This document shows positions 44,099-52,464 of a stretch of DNA of 64,000 nucleotides, piece by piece. Source of the DNA: CBDAQA01 sp965198865 (GTDB taxonomy: Bacteria; Planctomycetota; Phycisphaerae; Tepidisphaerales; Tepidisphaeraceae); the NCBI GenBank assembly GCA_965198865.1, contig CBDAQA010000023.1, positions 4,774-68,773 of the forward strand. Reading direction: 5' to 3'. A model generated the notes under the pieces. That model searched no databases. It was not told the DNA's origin and saw only the letters and a list, made by a program, of their open reading frames with translations. The position numbers and the translations under genes were made by a program. The stretch's first letter is position 1, and the number at the start of each line of letters is the position of its first letter.

Positions 44099-44593
44099 AT
44101 GCGGCGAGCGACACTGGCGAGCTGGATTGGTCTGATCGGGATGATGGCGGCGGTGCCGGCGCGGGGGGAGCCGACGCAGCAGCAGGTGTTCCAGAGCATC
44201 CAGCAGAGCGTGAACGGCGACCCGTCGATCGGCGGGAAGACCATCGCCGGGTGCGTGGCGGTGGTGGTCGGGTTCGTGATCGTCGGCTTCGTGGTGACCA
44301 AGCGGCAGGAACGGGACGAAGTGATCAACGGCGGTTGGGGGTCGGCCGGGACGTCGTCATCGGTGCCGGCCGGGGCCAAGCGGGGAACGCCGGGGGTGGT
44401 GAACAACCCGACAAAGCTGGTCCGAGAACTGATGAAGGAGGCCGGGCTGACGCGGGCGCAGGTGCGGCAGCTGGAGTCGCTGAACGAACGGCTGGCCGAC
44501 GACGACCGGGCCGTCAAGCACTTGGCGACGCTGCTGCTGTGCCCCTCGCTGATCGCGGCCGCCCGGCCGGAGCAGATCCTGCGAGCGGCTTGA
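44099..44593 (+). CDS. Exported/membrane protein of unknown function
   Basis: 164 residues from the ATG at 44099, preceded by GGAG. A signal-like N-terminus (L-A-S-W-I-G-L-I-G-M-M-A-A-V-P-A-R-G) leads to a short segment and a transmembrane helix (V-A-V-V-V-G-F-V-I-V-G-F-V-V), a Gly/Ser linker and a helical cytoplasmic part (L-V-R-E-L-M-K-E-A-G-L-T-R-A-Q-V-R-Q-L-E). It starts 107 bases after the HEAT gene; a GGCGGT/ACCGCC-type hairpin lies between. Family unknown. Confidence 0.7.
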   Translation: MRRATLASWIGLIGMMAAVPARGEPTQQQVFQSIQQSVNGDPSIGGKTIAGCVAVVVGFVIVGFVVTKRQERDEVINGGWGSAGTSSSVPAGAKRGTPGVVNNPTKLVRELMKEAGLTRAQVRQLESLNERLADDDRAVKHLATLLLCPSLIAAARPEQILRAA

Positions 44594-44604
44594 ACCCAGA
44601 TCGG

Positions 44605-44952
44605 CTACCGGCCGCCGTGGCCGCCTCCACCTCCGCCGCCACCACCATGTGATGCTTCCCCACCGCCGCCGCCGCTGTGGGCGGCGACGCCGTGGACGTA
44701 GCCGAGGCTGGCACGGTCGCGAGCCTCGACGCCGTGCGGGGTGACATCGCGATGGGCCCAGTCGTGGCCGTCGTGGTACCAGTAGTCGCGCGGGTGGTGG
44801 ACGCCGCCGACGTCGACGTACTCCTCGTCGTAGTAGTAGCCGGGGGCGACGGCCACGGCGTCGGGCGGTCCCGGCTCGACGGCGCAGCCCGCGGCGAGGA
44901 TCGGCACGAACAGGATGGCGGCGAACGAAAGGACGTGGGAGAGGCGTGTCAT
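44605..44952 (-). CDS. Small Gly/His-rich lipoprotein
   Basis: 115 residues. Signal peptide V-L-S-F-A-A-I-L-F-V-P-I with lipobox L-A-A-G-C. The mature part is rich in Tyr, His and Asp (Y-Y-Y-D-E-E-Y, H-H-P-R-D-Y-W-Y-H-D-G-H-D-W-A-H) and ends in long glycine runs with His. The histidines and acids suggest metal binding, but this is only composition. The family is not recognised. Convergent with the preceding membrane protein. Confidence 0.7.
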   Translation of the reverse strand: MTRLSHVLSFAAILFVPILAAGCAVEPGPPDAVAVAPGYYYDEEYVDVGGVHHPRDYWYHDGHDWAHRDVTPHGVEARDRASLGYVHGVAAHSGGGGGEASHGGGGGGGGGHGGR

Positions 44953-44989
44953 GCCGATGGCATAAGCAATCGGCGAACCCCGGCGCCCT

Positions 44990-46816
44990 TCAAACCTTGA
45001 AAACCGCCCCCATCCGCCGGCCCAGCAGCGTGTTGGCCGACAGGATCGTCAGCGTCAGCAGCACCATGGCCCAAACGCCGAGCGCGCTGGCGATGTACGG
45101 ACCGTCGCCTAGCCGTTGGAACAGGTTGTAGATGCCGACCGTGATGGGCCAGTAGTCCTGCTTCTGGACGAGGATGAGCGAGTCGCTGACCTCGAGCATG
45201 GCGAAGGCGAACGCCAGCAGGCCGCCGGCGATGAGGTTGGCGGAGATTAGGGGCAACACGATCTTCCGCAGCGTGAGCCCGCCGCTCGCGCCGAGGTTGC
45301 GGGCGGCCAGTTCCAGGTCGACCGGCGTCTGCTCCAGCCCGGCCACGGCGGAGCGGACGACGTACGGCATCCGCCGCATCGCGTAGGCGGTCACCAGCAG
45401 CAGCGTCGGGTTCTCCTTCACGTCGAACAGGTGCTCGAGGCGGGGCCAGTCCTTCAGGCGGATCTGCATGCGGGCGCTGATCGCCAGGTAGCCGAACGCC
45501 ATCACCAACCCCGGCACGGCCAGCGGGAGCATGGCGAGGCTATCGACCGCCTGACGGACCACCTTGGGCAGCCGCGACCGCACCACCAGGAACGCGATGG
45601 CGAGCCCCAGCACCAGGTCGATGGAGGTGCTGATGGCCGCGTACTCGATGCTCCGCCTGACCGACGGCAGCGTGGCGTCGTTGGTCAGCGCGTTCAGGTA
45701 GTGGCTGCCCGTGAACACCTTGGGGAGGGTGGACTGGTACCACGCGCCGGTCTTGCTCACGCTGATCAGCACCACGCCGATGTGCGGCAGCAGGGCCAGC
45801 CCGCCGACGATCACGAACGGGATCAGCACGGGGATGCTGCCGATCGGGCCGAGCTTCACCGTGTCGGCGGCCGTGGTGGCCTTGCTCACGGCGGCGTCCT
45901 GGCTGCGGCCGAGCACGAACTTCCCGACCACGTACAGCAGCGCGCTGCTGACCAGCATCACCACGGTCAGCGCGTACGGGATCGCGTTGCCGTTGACCTG
46001 GCCGATCTGGGCGAAGATCTGCACCGGCGTGACCCGGTAATAGTCGAACATCAGCGGCGTGCCGAGCTCGGTGAAGCTCCAGATCAGCACGATCGTCCCG
46101 CCGGCGAACAGGCCCGGGCGAAGCAGGGGCAACGTCACCTTGCGGAAGATCGTCCACCGGCTCGCGCCCAGGTTGGCGGCGGCCTGCTCCATCGCGGGGT
46201 CGAGGTTGGCCAGGGCGGCCGACACGTTCAGGTACAGGATCGGGTACAGGCTCAGCGACTCGAGCAGGATCACGCCCAGCAGTTGGGCCGACCCGAACCA
46301 GTTGACCGGCGTGTCGTGGCCGATGACGCCGACGTGCTGCGCCAGGCTGGTCAGCACGCCGAACCGGCCGAGGATCTGCCGCATGCCGATCGCGCCGACG
46401 AACGGGGGCAGGATCAGCGGGACCAGCAGCAGCCCGCTGACGATCCCCTTGCCCCAGAAGTCGAACCGGCGCGACAGCAGGGCCAGCGGGACGCTGACGG
46501 CGGCGCAGATCGTCGTCACGCCGACGGCGATCATCACGCTGTGCATCAGCCCCTCGCGCAGCAGCGGGTCGGCGAAGATGGCCAGCACGTAGTCGAGGGT
46601 GAACCGCTGCGGGTGGTCCTTCGACTCGACGCCGAGGAACCCGACGCGGACCGTCTGGAAGATCGGCCAGCCGAGGCACGTGGCGAAGACGGCGACGATG
46701 AGCAGCAGCAGCGCGACCGACCCCGCGTGCGACAGCAGCCCGTGGACCCGCGACGCCAGCGGTGGGCGGTGCGGGGGCGGGGCGGTGGAGACCAGCATCG
46801 GGTCGAGCGTCGTCAT
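44990..46816 (-). CDS. ABC transporter permease with two fused MetI-type domains
   Basis: 608 residues from the ATG at 46816 and about twelve transmembrane helices. Two EAA loops that contact the ATPase are visible: E-Q-A-A-A-N-L-G-A-S-R-W-T-I-F-R-K-V-T-L-P and E-L-A-A-R-N-L-G-A-S-G-G-L-T-L-R-K-I-V-L-P. The two-domain layout is that of FbpB/ThiP-like importers for ferric iron, thiamine or similar. The binding protein gene lies just upstream on the same strand. The ATP-binding subunit is not in the window. The open frame further upstream is formed by an inverted repeat at 46847. Confidence 0.9.
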   Translation of the reverse strand: MTTLDPMLVSTAPPPHRPPLASRVHGLLSHAGSVALLLLIVAVFATCLGWPIFQTVRVGFLGVESKDHPQRFTLDYVLAIFADPLLREGLMHSVMIAVGVTTICAAVSVPLALLSRRFDFWGKGIVSGLLLVPLILPPFVGAIGMRQILGRFGVLTSLAQHVGVIGHDTPVNWFGSAQLLGVILLESLSLYPILYLNVSAALANLDPAMEQAAANLGASRWTIFRKVTLPLLRPGLFAGGTIVLIWSFTELGTPLMFDYYRVTPVQIFAQIGQVNGNAIPYALTVVMLVSSALLYVVGKFVLGRSQDAAVSKATTAADTVKLGPIGSIPVLIPFVIVGGLALLPHIGVVLISVSKTGAWYQSTLPKVFTGSHYLNALTNDATLPSVRRSIEYAAISTSIDLVLGLAIAFLVVRSRLPKVVRQAVDSLAMLPLAVPGLVMAFGYLAISARMQIRLKDWPRLEHLFDVKENPTLLLVTAYAMRRMPYVVRSAVAGLEQTPVDLELAARNLGASGGLTLRKIVLPLISANLIAGGLLAFAFAMLEVSDSLILVQKQDYWPITVGIYNLFQRLGDGPYIASALGVWAMVLLTLTILSANTLLGRRMGAVFKV

Positions 46817-46846
46817 GCGTGTTCGAGCCAGAACCATTCCACCCGG

Positions 46847-46868
46847 GGTGGCGGCTTCAGCCGCCACC
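46847..46868. repeat. GGTGGCGGC/GCCGCCACC hairpin between importer genes
   Basis: GGTGGCGGC (46847-46855), loop TTCA, GCCGCCACC (46860-46868): a perfect 9-bp hairpin in the 93-base gap between the binding-protein and permease genes. It may tune the relative expression of the two genes, as is common in importer operons. Confidence 0.7.
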
Positions 46869-46909
46869 GGTGACCGCTGTAGCGGCCATCCCGGTCAATC
46901 CCCGCGCGC

Positions 46910-48346
46910 TCACTTCCCCGCCTCTTCGCGCAGCTGTCGGTACTCGGCCTGGAACTCGGCGGTCCAGTCCCGCATCAGCTTCAGTTGTTCGATCGGCGTC
47001 GCCGCGTTCCAATGGTCGGCGCGGACCAACGCCTCATTCTGGTCGAACGGGAACCGCCCGAGCTTCGCGTCCAGCTCGGCCGCGCGGGGCGAGGCGAGGA
47101 TCGCCCGGCGGGTCGCCCGGAGTTCGTCCAGCGGGTCCATGCAGCTGGCCTCGAGCAGTTGGCCCAGGATGCCAAAGGTCTTCTCGCGACCGGGGTCCTT
47201 GTTGAAGCCGCCGCTCTCCTTGAAGGGGTTGTCGTGGTCGGCGAAGTCGGGGTCGCCGTAGACGCTGGGCATCACCGGCAGCCGCCGCAGACCCTGCTCG
47301 GCGGGGCCGCCGGGCGTGCCGGGCTTCAGGTTCCACAGCCGTTGCGCGTCGCGGGTCAGCGTGAACTCGATGAAGTGCTCGGCCACCGCGGCATTGGGCG
47401 CGCCCTTGAGCATCGCGATCGGGTCGGGGTTGACCACGGTCGCCGCGGGGGGCTGGACGTACCCCAGTCGCGGCGGGTTTCCGCCGACGGCTTCCACCTC
47501 GCTGCGGCCGTAGTAGTCGATCGTCATCCCCGCGGCGGCGTCGCCGCTGGCGATGATCGCCGGGACGGTTCCACTGCCGTCGGTAAAGCTGCGGCAGTTG
47601 GCCGAGATCTGCCGGACGAGACCCATCCCGGCCGACCACCCGGCGTCCTCGGTCGACCCGGCCAGCTTGGCGTCCAGCATGGCCCGTTCGACGATCGCCA
47701 TGTACGCCTGCAGGGCCGACTTGCTCCGGCTTGGGTCGGCAGCGATCAGCCAGTTCACGTAGCGCGGGTCGCGGAGGTCGGCCCAGGTGGTGGGGTCGGG
47801 CACGCCAAGGTAGCGCAGCACGTCCCGGTTGTAGGTGATGCCGAAGCTGCTCAGGGCCGTGCCGAACCACTGCGGACCGTCATTGCCGCCCTTGAGGTCG
47901 TACAACGGCAGGCCGTTCAGCTTTGGGTTTGGGAACGCGGCGGCCAAGACGGCCGGCGGGAGCGTCACGCCCTGGAGCAGGCTGCCGCCCTTGTTCCCCT
48001 TCAGGTCGTGGTCGAACACGAAGTCCCCACCGCCCCAGGCCAGATCGTACCCGAGGGTGTGCGTGGCATCGAACAGGGTGTTGGCATCCTGCAGCGCGCG
48101 GACCAGGTCGCTGGTGCCGTAGGCCGTGTAGTCGACGGCGACGTCGGTCCCGTACTTCTGCTTGTGCCAGGCGCGGAAGGCGTCGGCGTAGGCTTGGCGG
48201 ATGCCCGGCGCGTGGCTGGTGATGATGCGCAGCGGGGCCGCCCCTGCCGCCGCCGCGCCGGCGGTCTTGACGCTCAGCGCCAGCCGCAGCGCGAACGGCG
48301 TCACCAGCGTGACCAACAGCAAAATGGGGATCAGGGAACGGCGCAT
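46910..48346 (-). CDS. ABC transporter substrate-binding protein (iron/Fbp-like)
   Basis: 478 residues with an N-terminal signal/anchor (P-I-L-L-L-V-T-L-V-T-P-F-A-L). It reads as a type-II periplasmic binding protein: L-R-I-I-T-S-H-A-P-G-I-R-Q-A-Y, D-A-T-H-T-L-G-Y-D-L-A-W-G-G-G, F-G-I-T-Y-N-R-D-V-L, A-A-G-M-T-I-D-Y-Y-G-R. The Y-Y-G motif and fold are similar to ferric-ion or phosphonate-class binders. It would deliver its ligand to the permease encoded downstream. The ligand cannot be settled. Confidence 0.85.
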   Translation of the reverse strand: MRRSLIPILLLVTLVTPFALRLALSVKTAGAAAAGAAPLRIITSHAPGIRQAYADAFRAWHKQKYGTDVAVDYTAYGTSDLVRALQDANTLFDATHTLGYDLAWGGGDFVFDHDLKGNKGGSLLQGVTLPPAVLAAAFPNPKLNGLPLYDLKGGNDGPQWFGTALSSFGITYNRDVLRYLGVPDPTTWADLRDPRYVNWLIAADPSRSKSALQAYMAIVERAMLDAKLAGSTEDAGWSAGMGLVRQISANCRSFTDGSGTVPAIIASGDAAAGMTIDYYGRSEVEAVGGNPPRLGYVQPPAATVVNPDPIAMLKGAPNAAVAEHFIEFTLTRDAQRLWNLKPGTPGGPAEQGLRRLPVMPSVYGDPDFADHDNPFKESGGFNKDPGREKTFGILGQLLEASCMDPLDELRATRRAILASPRAAELDAKLGRFPFDQNEALVRADHWNAATPIEQLKLMRDWTAEFQAEYRQLREEAGK

Positions 48347-48393
48347 GACAGTGGCGGCGGATCATGCCCGATTTGCGGGGGGACCGCTAGGTG

Positions 48394-48474
48394 CGGAGCA
48401 GAGGGGCGGAGGGGAAGAGGTCATGGCGGCACTTCTCCCCGGCCGCCCTGCACCTCTTCCCCGCTGCTCCTCCG
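48394..48474. repeat. Long inverted repeat upstream of the DUF4126-type gene
   Basis: 48394-48421 (GGAGCAG.GGGCGGAGGGGAAGAGG-type) is largely complementary to 48451-48474 (CACCTCTTCCCCGCTGCTCC-type), with a 30-base loop. It lies between two divergent genes. Confidence 0.6.
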
Positions 48475-48501
48475 CCCGTGCCCCAGCTATGCTTGCCACC
48501 G

Positions 48502-49743
48502 ATGAACCTCGCCCCCCTGCTCTTCGGCGCCGGCGCGATCGGGCCGTTCGCATCGCGGGTGTTCCTGCCGGCGTTCCTGACCGCCCTGCTGCTGCGGTTC
48601 GGGCCGCACGTCGACTGGGTCCAGCACCTGGGGATCCTGAACCACATGTCGCGCCGGCCGACCTGGTTCACCAGCGACGCCTGCCTGATCGTGCTGGGCG
48701 TGCTGGCGGCGCTGGAGACGTTCGGCCAGAAGCAGCCGGAGGTCCGCCGGCTGTTCCACGAGCTCGACCTGTACCTCAAGCCGGCGCTCGCCCTGCTCAC
48801 CATGGCAGGCGTGATGAACGGGATGGACGCGCAGTTCGTCACGCAGACGGTCCACCAGGCGGGCGTGGTCGACGGGCTGCTGCCGGTCGGCGTCGCGCTG
48901 GCGACGTGGCGCGTGGCCAAGGCGCGACAGCCCGTGGCGGCCGCCATCTTCGACCACCTGGAGGGGACGCACCTCGACCACCTGCTCAGCTGGGCCGAGG
49001 ACGCGTGGGCCACGCTGGGGCCGGTGCTGCTGGTCCTGTTCCCGATCGCGATGCTGGTGCTGACCGGCGCGGCCGTGGCCGTGGTGATGGTGGTGAGGCG
49101 CCAGCTGGCCCGGGCCGAGCGGGCCGCCCGGCTGCCGTGCCCGCAGTGCGGCACGCTGGTCTACCCGTGCGCCCTCGCCTGCCAGACCTGCCGTCGGCCG
49201 GTCGATGCGCCGGTCGCTGTGGGGTTCCTCGGGTTGTCGAAGTCGTACCCCGCGCCGAACCCGGCGGCCCAGCCGTTCAACCTGGCCGAGCGTCGCCGGT
49301 GCCCGGTGTGCGCCGCCCACCTGCCGGCCGGCCGACCGCGCGTGCCGTGCGCCACCTGTGGCGACACGTCCCGCACCACGGCGTCGTTCGCCAACGCCTA
49401 CGTCGCCCACGTTGGCTGGCGGCTGCCGAGGGTGTTCACGGTCACGTTCCTGCTCGGCCTGATCCCGGTGGTCGGCCTGCTGGCCGGGACGGTCTACTAC
49501 CGGTCGGTGATCGTGCTGCCGTTCGCCGAGTACCTGCCGCCGGGCCGGCGGTTCCTGCTGCGCTGGGGCGTCCGGCTGCTGTTCCTGGTGCTGGCGATCT
49601 GCCAGGTGATCCCGCTGCTGGGCGCGTTCGTCGTCCCCGCGATGGCCGCCATCAGCTTCGAGGCGTACCGGCGGGCCTTCCTGGCCACGATGATCGACCC
49701 GGCCCGGAGCGGCGAGGCGGTCGCCACGGCGTTGGCCGTCTGA
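48502..49743 (+). CDS. Membrane protein: DUF4126-like domain plus zinc ribbons
   Basis: 413 residues from the ATG at 48502 (M-N-L-A-P-L-L-F-G-A-G-A-I). The N-terminal 140 residues resemble DUF4126: A-S-R-V-F-L-P-A-F-L-T, then S-D-A-C-L-I-V-L-G-V-L-A-A-L-E. Two zinc-ribbon pairs follow: L-P-C-P-Q-C-G...C-Q-T-C-R-R and C-P-V-C-A-A-H...C-A-T-C-G. The C-terminus has three or four more helices. Function unknown; the fusion of a membrane module with ribbons is common in this lineage. Confidence 0.7.
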   Translation: MNLAPLLFGAGAIGPFASRVFLPAFLTALLLRFGPHVDWVQHLGILNHMSRRPTWFTSDACLIVLGVLAALETFGQKQPEVRRLFHELDLYLKPALALLTMAGVMNGMDAQFVTQTVHQAGVVDGLLPVGVALATWRVAKARQPVAAAIFDHLEGTHLDHLLSWAEDAWATLGPVLLVLFPIAMLVLTGAAVAVVMVVRRQLARAERAARLPCPQCGTLVYPCALACQTCRRPVDAPVAVGFLGLSKSYPAPNPAAQPFNLAERRRCPVCAAHLPAGRPRVPCATCGDTSRTTASFANAYVAHVGWRLPRVFTVTFLLGLIPVVGLLAGTVYYRSVIVLPFAEYLPPGRRFLLRWGVRLLFLVLAICQVIPLLGAFVVPAMAAISFEAYRRAFLATMIDPARSGEAVATALAV

Positions 49744-49894
49744 TCGCGACCGTGGGACGAAACGGGACGAAATGGGACGCTTACAGATCCGTCCCAAATC
49801 GCCAAAAACGATGCTAAACGCCTGCGATATAGCATCTTGCGGAATGGGACGATCAGCCCGTGGAAGGGTCGCAGTCCCACGTCCTTATATTGCT

Positions 49895-50938
49895 TTATTG
49901 CTCAACCCCTCGGCTGATTATCCGTTCGAGGCGTTCCACTTGGCGTGCGGTCCACCAGCGCGGACGATCGGGGTCGACGTGTCCACAACGAAAGCGTTCA
50001 CGTATCGCTGCGGCGACGGCCGGCACGCCGGTGCCGACGGTCGCGGCGGTGGGTAGCGCATCGGCCAGCTCCCAGGCGGCAGGGACGTCCGCCTTGTTCG
50101 CCACGCGGATCGCGTTCGGGTGGGCGGCGAGCAGGGCCCGCTCGTCGTCGCCCAGCGACAGCGACCGGTCCAGCACTACGACGGCAAGGTCGGCCGCCGC
50201 CGCCTGCGCCCGCCCGCCGACGATGGCGGCCGCCTCGATGGCATCCCCGGTGGCCCGCACGCCCGGCGTGTCGACCAGGTGGACCGCCAACCCGCCCAGG
50301 TCGGCCAGGTGCCCGACCCAGTCGCGCGTCGTGCCCGGCAGGTCGGCCGTGATCGACCGGTCCTGCCCGAACAGCCGGTTCGCCAGCGTCGACTTCCCCA
50401 CGTTGGCCGGGCCCACGATCGCGACCGTCGGCGGCGCGGTTAACCACCGCCCGCTGTGATCGGCCAGCACGGCCCGCACCTCGGCCGGATCGTTGCGGGC
50501 CAGCAGCCCGTCCCAAGCCGCCGGCTGCGCCAGCAGCATCCGCACCGCCGCCGCCGTCGCCGCGTGCGGCAGGGCCGCCATCACCTCCCGCCACAGCTCG
50601 GTCGCCCCGTCGGGCTCGGCCGCCACAATGGTGAAGCCGTCCCGCGCGGCCAGGTTCAGCACCGATCGCAGGACCCACGTCCCGCCGTGGAGGCTGAGGT
50701 CGGCGGTGTGTTCGTCGCAGAGGACGACGACGGGGTCATCGAGCGTGTGGCCCCCCTCGTCACGCAGTTGGCCGTGGACGGCAAGACCGACGGCCGCCGG
50801 ACGTGAGAAGCGGCGGGCGAGGAATGCTGGTACGGCGGGGCCTGACAGGCGCACGACCGCGATGGCGGAAGATGCGGGTGGCGTGAGGAGCGAGACGCGA
50901 CCGGCATGCTCACAGAAATCGCCGGGTTGAACGTTCAC
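49895..50938 (-). CDS. Short MnmE/TrmE-like GTPase
   Basis: 347 residues, about 100 fewer than MnmE. The TrmE N-domain is recognisable (S-S-A-I-A-V-V-R-L-S-G-P-A-V) and the G domain intact: G1 G-P-A-N-V-G-K-S-T, switch region L-P-G-T-T-R-D, G3 D-T-P-G-V, G4 N-K-A-D. The MnmE C-terminal motif F-C-I/V/L-G-K with the catalytic Cys is absent; the chain ends R-W-W-T-A-R-Q-V-E-R-L. It may be a divergent paralogue with a role other than U34 tRNA modification. It begins next to the ParE-like patch. Confidence 0.8.
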   Translation of the reverse strand: MNVQPGDFCEHAGRVSLLTPPASSAIAVVRLSGPAVPAFLARRFSRPAAVGLAVHGQLRDEGGHTLDDPVVVLCDEHTADLSLHGGTWVLRSVLNLAARDGFTIVAAEPDGATELWREVMAALPHAATAAAVRMLLAQPAAWDGLLARNDPAEVRAVLADHSGRWLTAPPTVAIVGPANVGKSTLANRLFGQDRSITADLPGTTRDWVGHLADLGGLAVHLVDTPGVRATGDAIEAAAIVGGRAQAAAADLAVVVLDRSLSLGDDERALLAAHPNAIRVANKADVPAAWELADALPTAATVGTGVPAVAAAIRERFRCGHVDPDRPRWWTARQVERLERIISRGVEQ

Positions 50939-50965
50939 ACTCGCACCAATAGCACGGATTCGAGG

Positions 50966-51184
50966 TCACGGGCACCACGGGTGATCGCGTTTGTCGTCAT
51001 GAACTCGACAGAGGATCAGGTCGCGATCGAACGCCCGAACTTGCCACGGCCGAATGTCGCTGAGACGCGTGTCGTTCAAGAGCTTCGGACTGCCCGCCTC
51101 GGCGTTCTCCGACAGCCAGTCAAGCGTGTCAACCACCGACGTGGCGAACCGACGGGCGAGGTCGAGCGATCGCCGTTCGAGCAC
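50966..51184 (-). pseudogene. ParE/RelE-like toxin, N-terminus without a clear start
   Basis: The frame reads I-F-W-E-T-F-A-V-L-E-R-R-S-L-D-L-A-R-R-F then D-T-L-D-W-L-S-E-N-A-E-A-G, then L-S-D-I-R-P-W-Q-V-R-A-F-D-R-D-L-I-L-C-R-V, a ParE-type order. It is in frame with, and directly follows, the stop of the upstream antitoxin-like gene; the only starts are the GTG at 51184 or weaker codons further upstream. The usual end (R-V-L-H-x-x-R-D) is degraded to H-D-D-K-R-D-H. Probably a partner toxin, intact or decaying. Confidence 0.5.
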
Positions 51185-51241
51185 CGCGAACGTCTCCCAA
51201 AAGATCTGCTGGGGCGAACGAACCCAGATCGAGGCGGGGCC

Positions 51242-51928
51242 TTACAGCAATTTCCGCTCGTCCGCCCGCCGCTCCATCTCGCGCCGAAGGTCCGCCCAGA
51301 AGGCGGGCGTCGCCTCGATTGAGGGTCGCGGATCGTCAATGCGGCTCAGGAGCAACCGCTCAAGGTCAGCGTCACTCCGGATCTCAAGGTGCGGCGGACC
51401 TGCAGGATAGGATTCGTCAAGATCGTCCGCTGCGATGTCGCTCAGATCTTTGGCGACCAGCGAGTTCACGTCTCCAGCCTCATCGGGGAAACCGGCCTTC
51501 AAGGCATGCTTGTCCACGATGCCCGCGGCACGGATCGTTTCCAGGAGGTGTTGGTTCACGTCCGGTCGCGGCTTCTTCGCAAACCAGTGCGCCAGTCGCA
51601 GGCGTCGGCGGAGCCCGCCATACGCTTGGGTCAACGGGTCCTTCCGTTGAGCCGCGATGCGGGCGTCGTAGTCGTCTTGCAGCGTGGCCTCGGCACTGGC
51701 TAGCAGGTTGAGACTAGCGATGTTGTCGAGCTCGGATCGCTGGGCCTCGAACCACGCGTCGATCTCCCTGTCGGTCATTGCGTAGAATCGGGAGTCGGCA
51801 CCGATCATGCCGCGCCGCAGTGCAGCAAGAGTTTCCGCCCGGTGGGCGATGATGCTCTCCACCATGCCCTCGTACCACTCCCGGACGTCGGTGATGGAGA
51901 CGGGTTGCCGCCTGCGGGTGATGCTCAT
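51242..51928 (-). CDS. HEPN-domain protein fused to an antitoxin-like tail
   Basis: 228 residues. Positions 15-150 resemble the MAE_28990/RiboL-PSP-HEPN group: M-T-D-R-E-I-D-A-W-F-E-A-Q-R-S-E-L-D, L-L-A-S-A-E-A-T-L-Q-D-D-Y-D-A-R. The R-H-W-x-A-H-G end of that domain is missing. From Val154 on it reads like a small antitoxin: V-N-S-L-V-A-K-D-L-S-D-I-A-A-D-D-L, I-R-S-D-A-D-L-E-R-L-L-L, A-T-P-A-F-W-A-D-L-R-R-E. A GTG at 51469 could start that part alone. The ParE-like frame follows immediately. It looks like a deletion joined a HEPN gene to an antitoxin gene. Confidence 0.6.
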   Translation of the reverse strand: MSITRRRQPVSITDVREWYEGMVESIIAHRAETLAALRRGMIGADSRFYAMTDREIDAWFEAQRSELDNIASLNLLASAEATLQDDYDARIAAQRKDPLTQAYGGLRRRLRLAHWFAKKPRPDVNQHLLETIRAAGIVDKHALKAGFPDEAGDVNSLVAKDLSDIAADDLDESYPAGPPHLEIRSDADLERLLLSRIDDPRPSIEATPAFWADLRREMERRADERKLL

Positions 51929-51935
51929 CGACAGA

Positions 51936-52394
51936 TCACCGACGCATGATGCTCTGGATCAGGTCGTTGAGCGTCTCGGCCGTTAGCGGCACGACCCTCA
52001 GCTCGGGATACTTGGATCGAACCAGGTCCCACTGGCCGTCGGGCTGAACGACGAGCGTGCCCTCACCGGCCTCGCCGATGACGTCCACGCGTCCGGCAAC
52101 CCCGGCGACGACCGCGCCCTTGGGGGAAAACGTGACGTGTTCATCGCCGACCGTCAGGATGAGATCCTCGACCTCGTACTTTCCCAAGTGGACCTCGGTG
52201 ATGGTCCGGGGTTCGGCATGAACTCGCAAGTAGCCCAGTCGGATCGGCCCGTTCAACCAGTTTTGAATGTCGGCGTACAGGGCCGAGATGGCATTGAGCC
52301 ACCCAACCTTGCGGGCCGACCAATTGGCGGCTTTGACCTCCGCGTCCGACCGTTCCTTTTTCGCCCGGAAGAACTCGGTGACTGTCTGTGTCAT
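51936..52394 (-). CDS. Hypothetical partner of the HEPN-type gene
   Basis: 152 residues from the ATG at 52394. It has a helical start (T-V-T-E-F-F-R-A-K-K-E-R-S), W-L-N-A-I-S-A-L-Y-A-D-I-Q-N-W-L, then a beta-rich region E-D-L-I-L-T-V-G-D-E-H-V-T-F-S-P-K-G-A-V and G-R-V-D-V-I-G. Similar proteins are commonly encoded before MAE_28990-type HEPN genes; the function is not known but a defence or toxin-antitoxin role is likely. It ends seven bases before the HEPN-fusion gene, so the two are co-transcribed. Confidence 0.65.
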   Translation of the reverse strand: MTQTVTEFFRAKKERSDAEVKAANWSARKVGWLNAISALYADIQNWLNGPIRLGYLRVHAEPRTITEVHLGKYEVEDLILTVGDEHVTFSPKGAVVAGVAGRVDVIGEAGEGTLVVQPDGQWDLVRSKYPELRVVPLTAETLNDLIQSIMRR

Positions 52395-52464
52395 AGGGTC
52401 ACCCATTGAACATTCGATGGCGTCCGGGAATGTACGCTTGTTGGGGGACTGAACAAACCGTGAT

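Noticed and set aside
49750..49880. Repeated GGGACGAAA/TGGGACG units after the DUF4126-type gene as a possible CRISPR or direct-repeat array
   Set aside because: Units are short, irregularly spaced and few; no constant repeat-spacer length.
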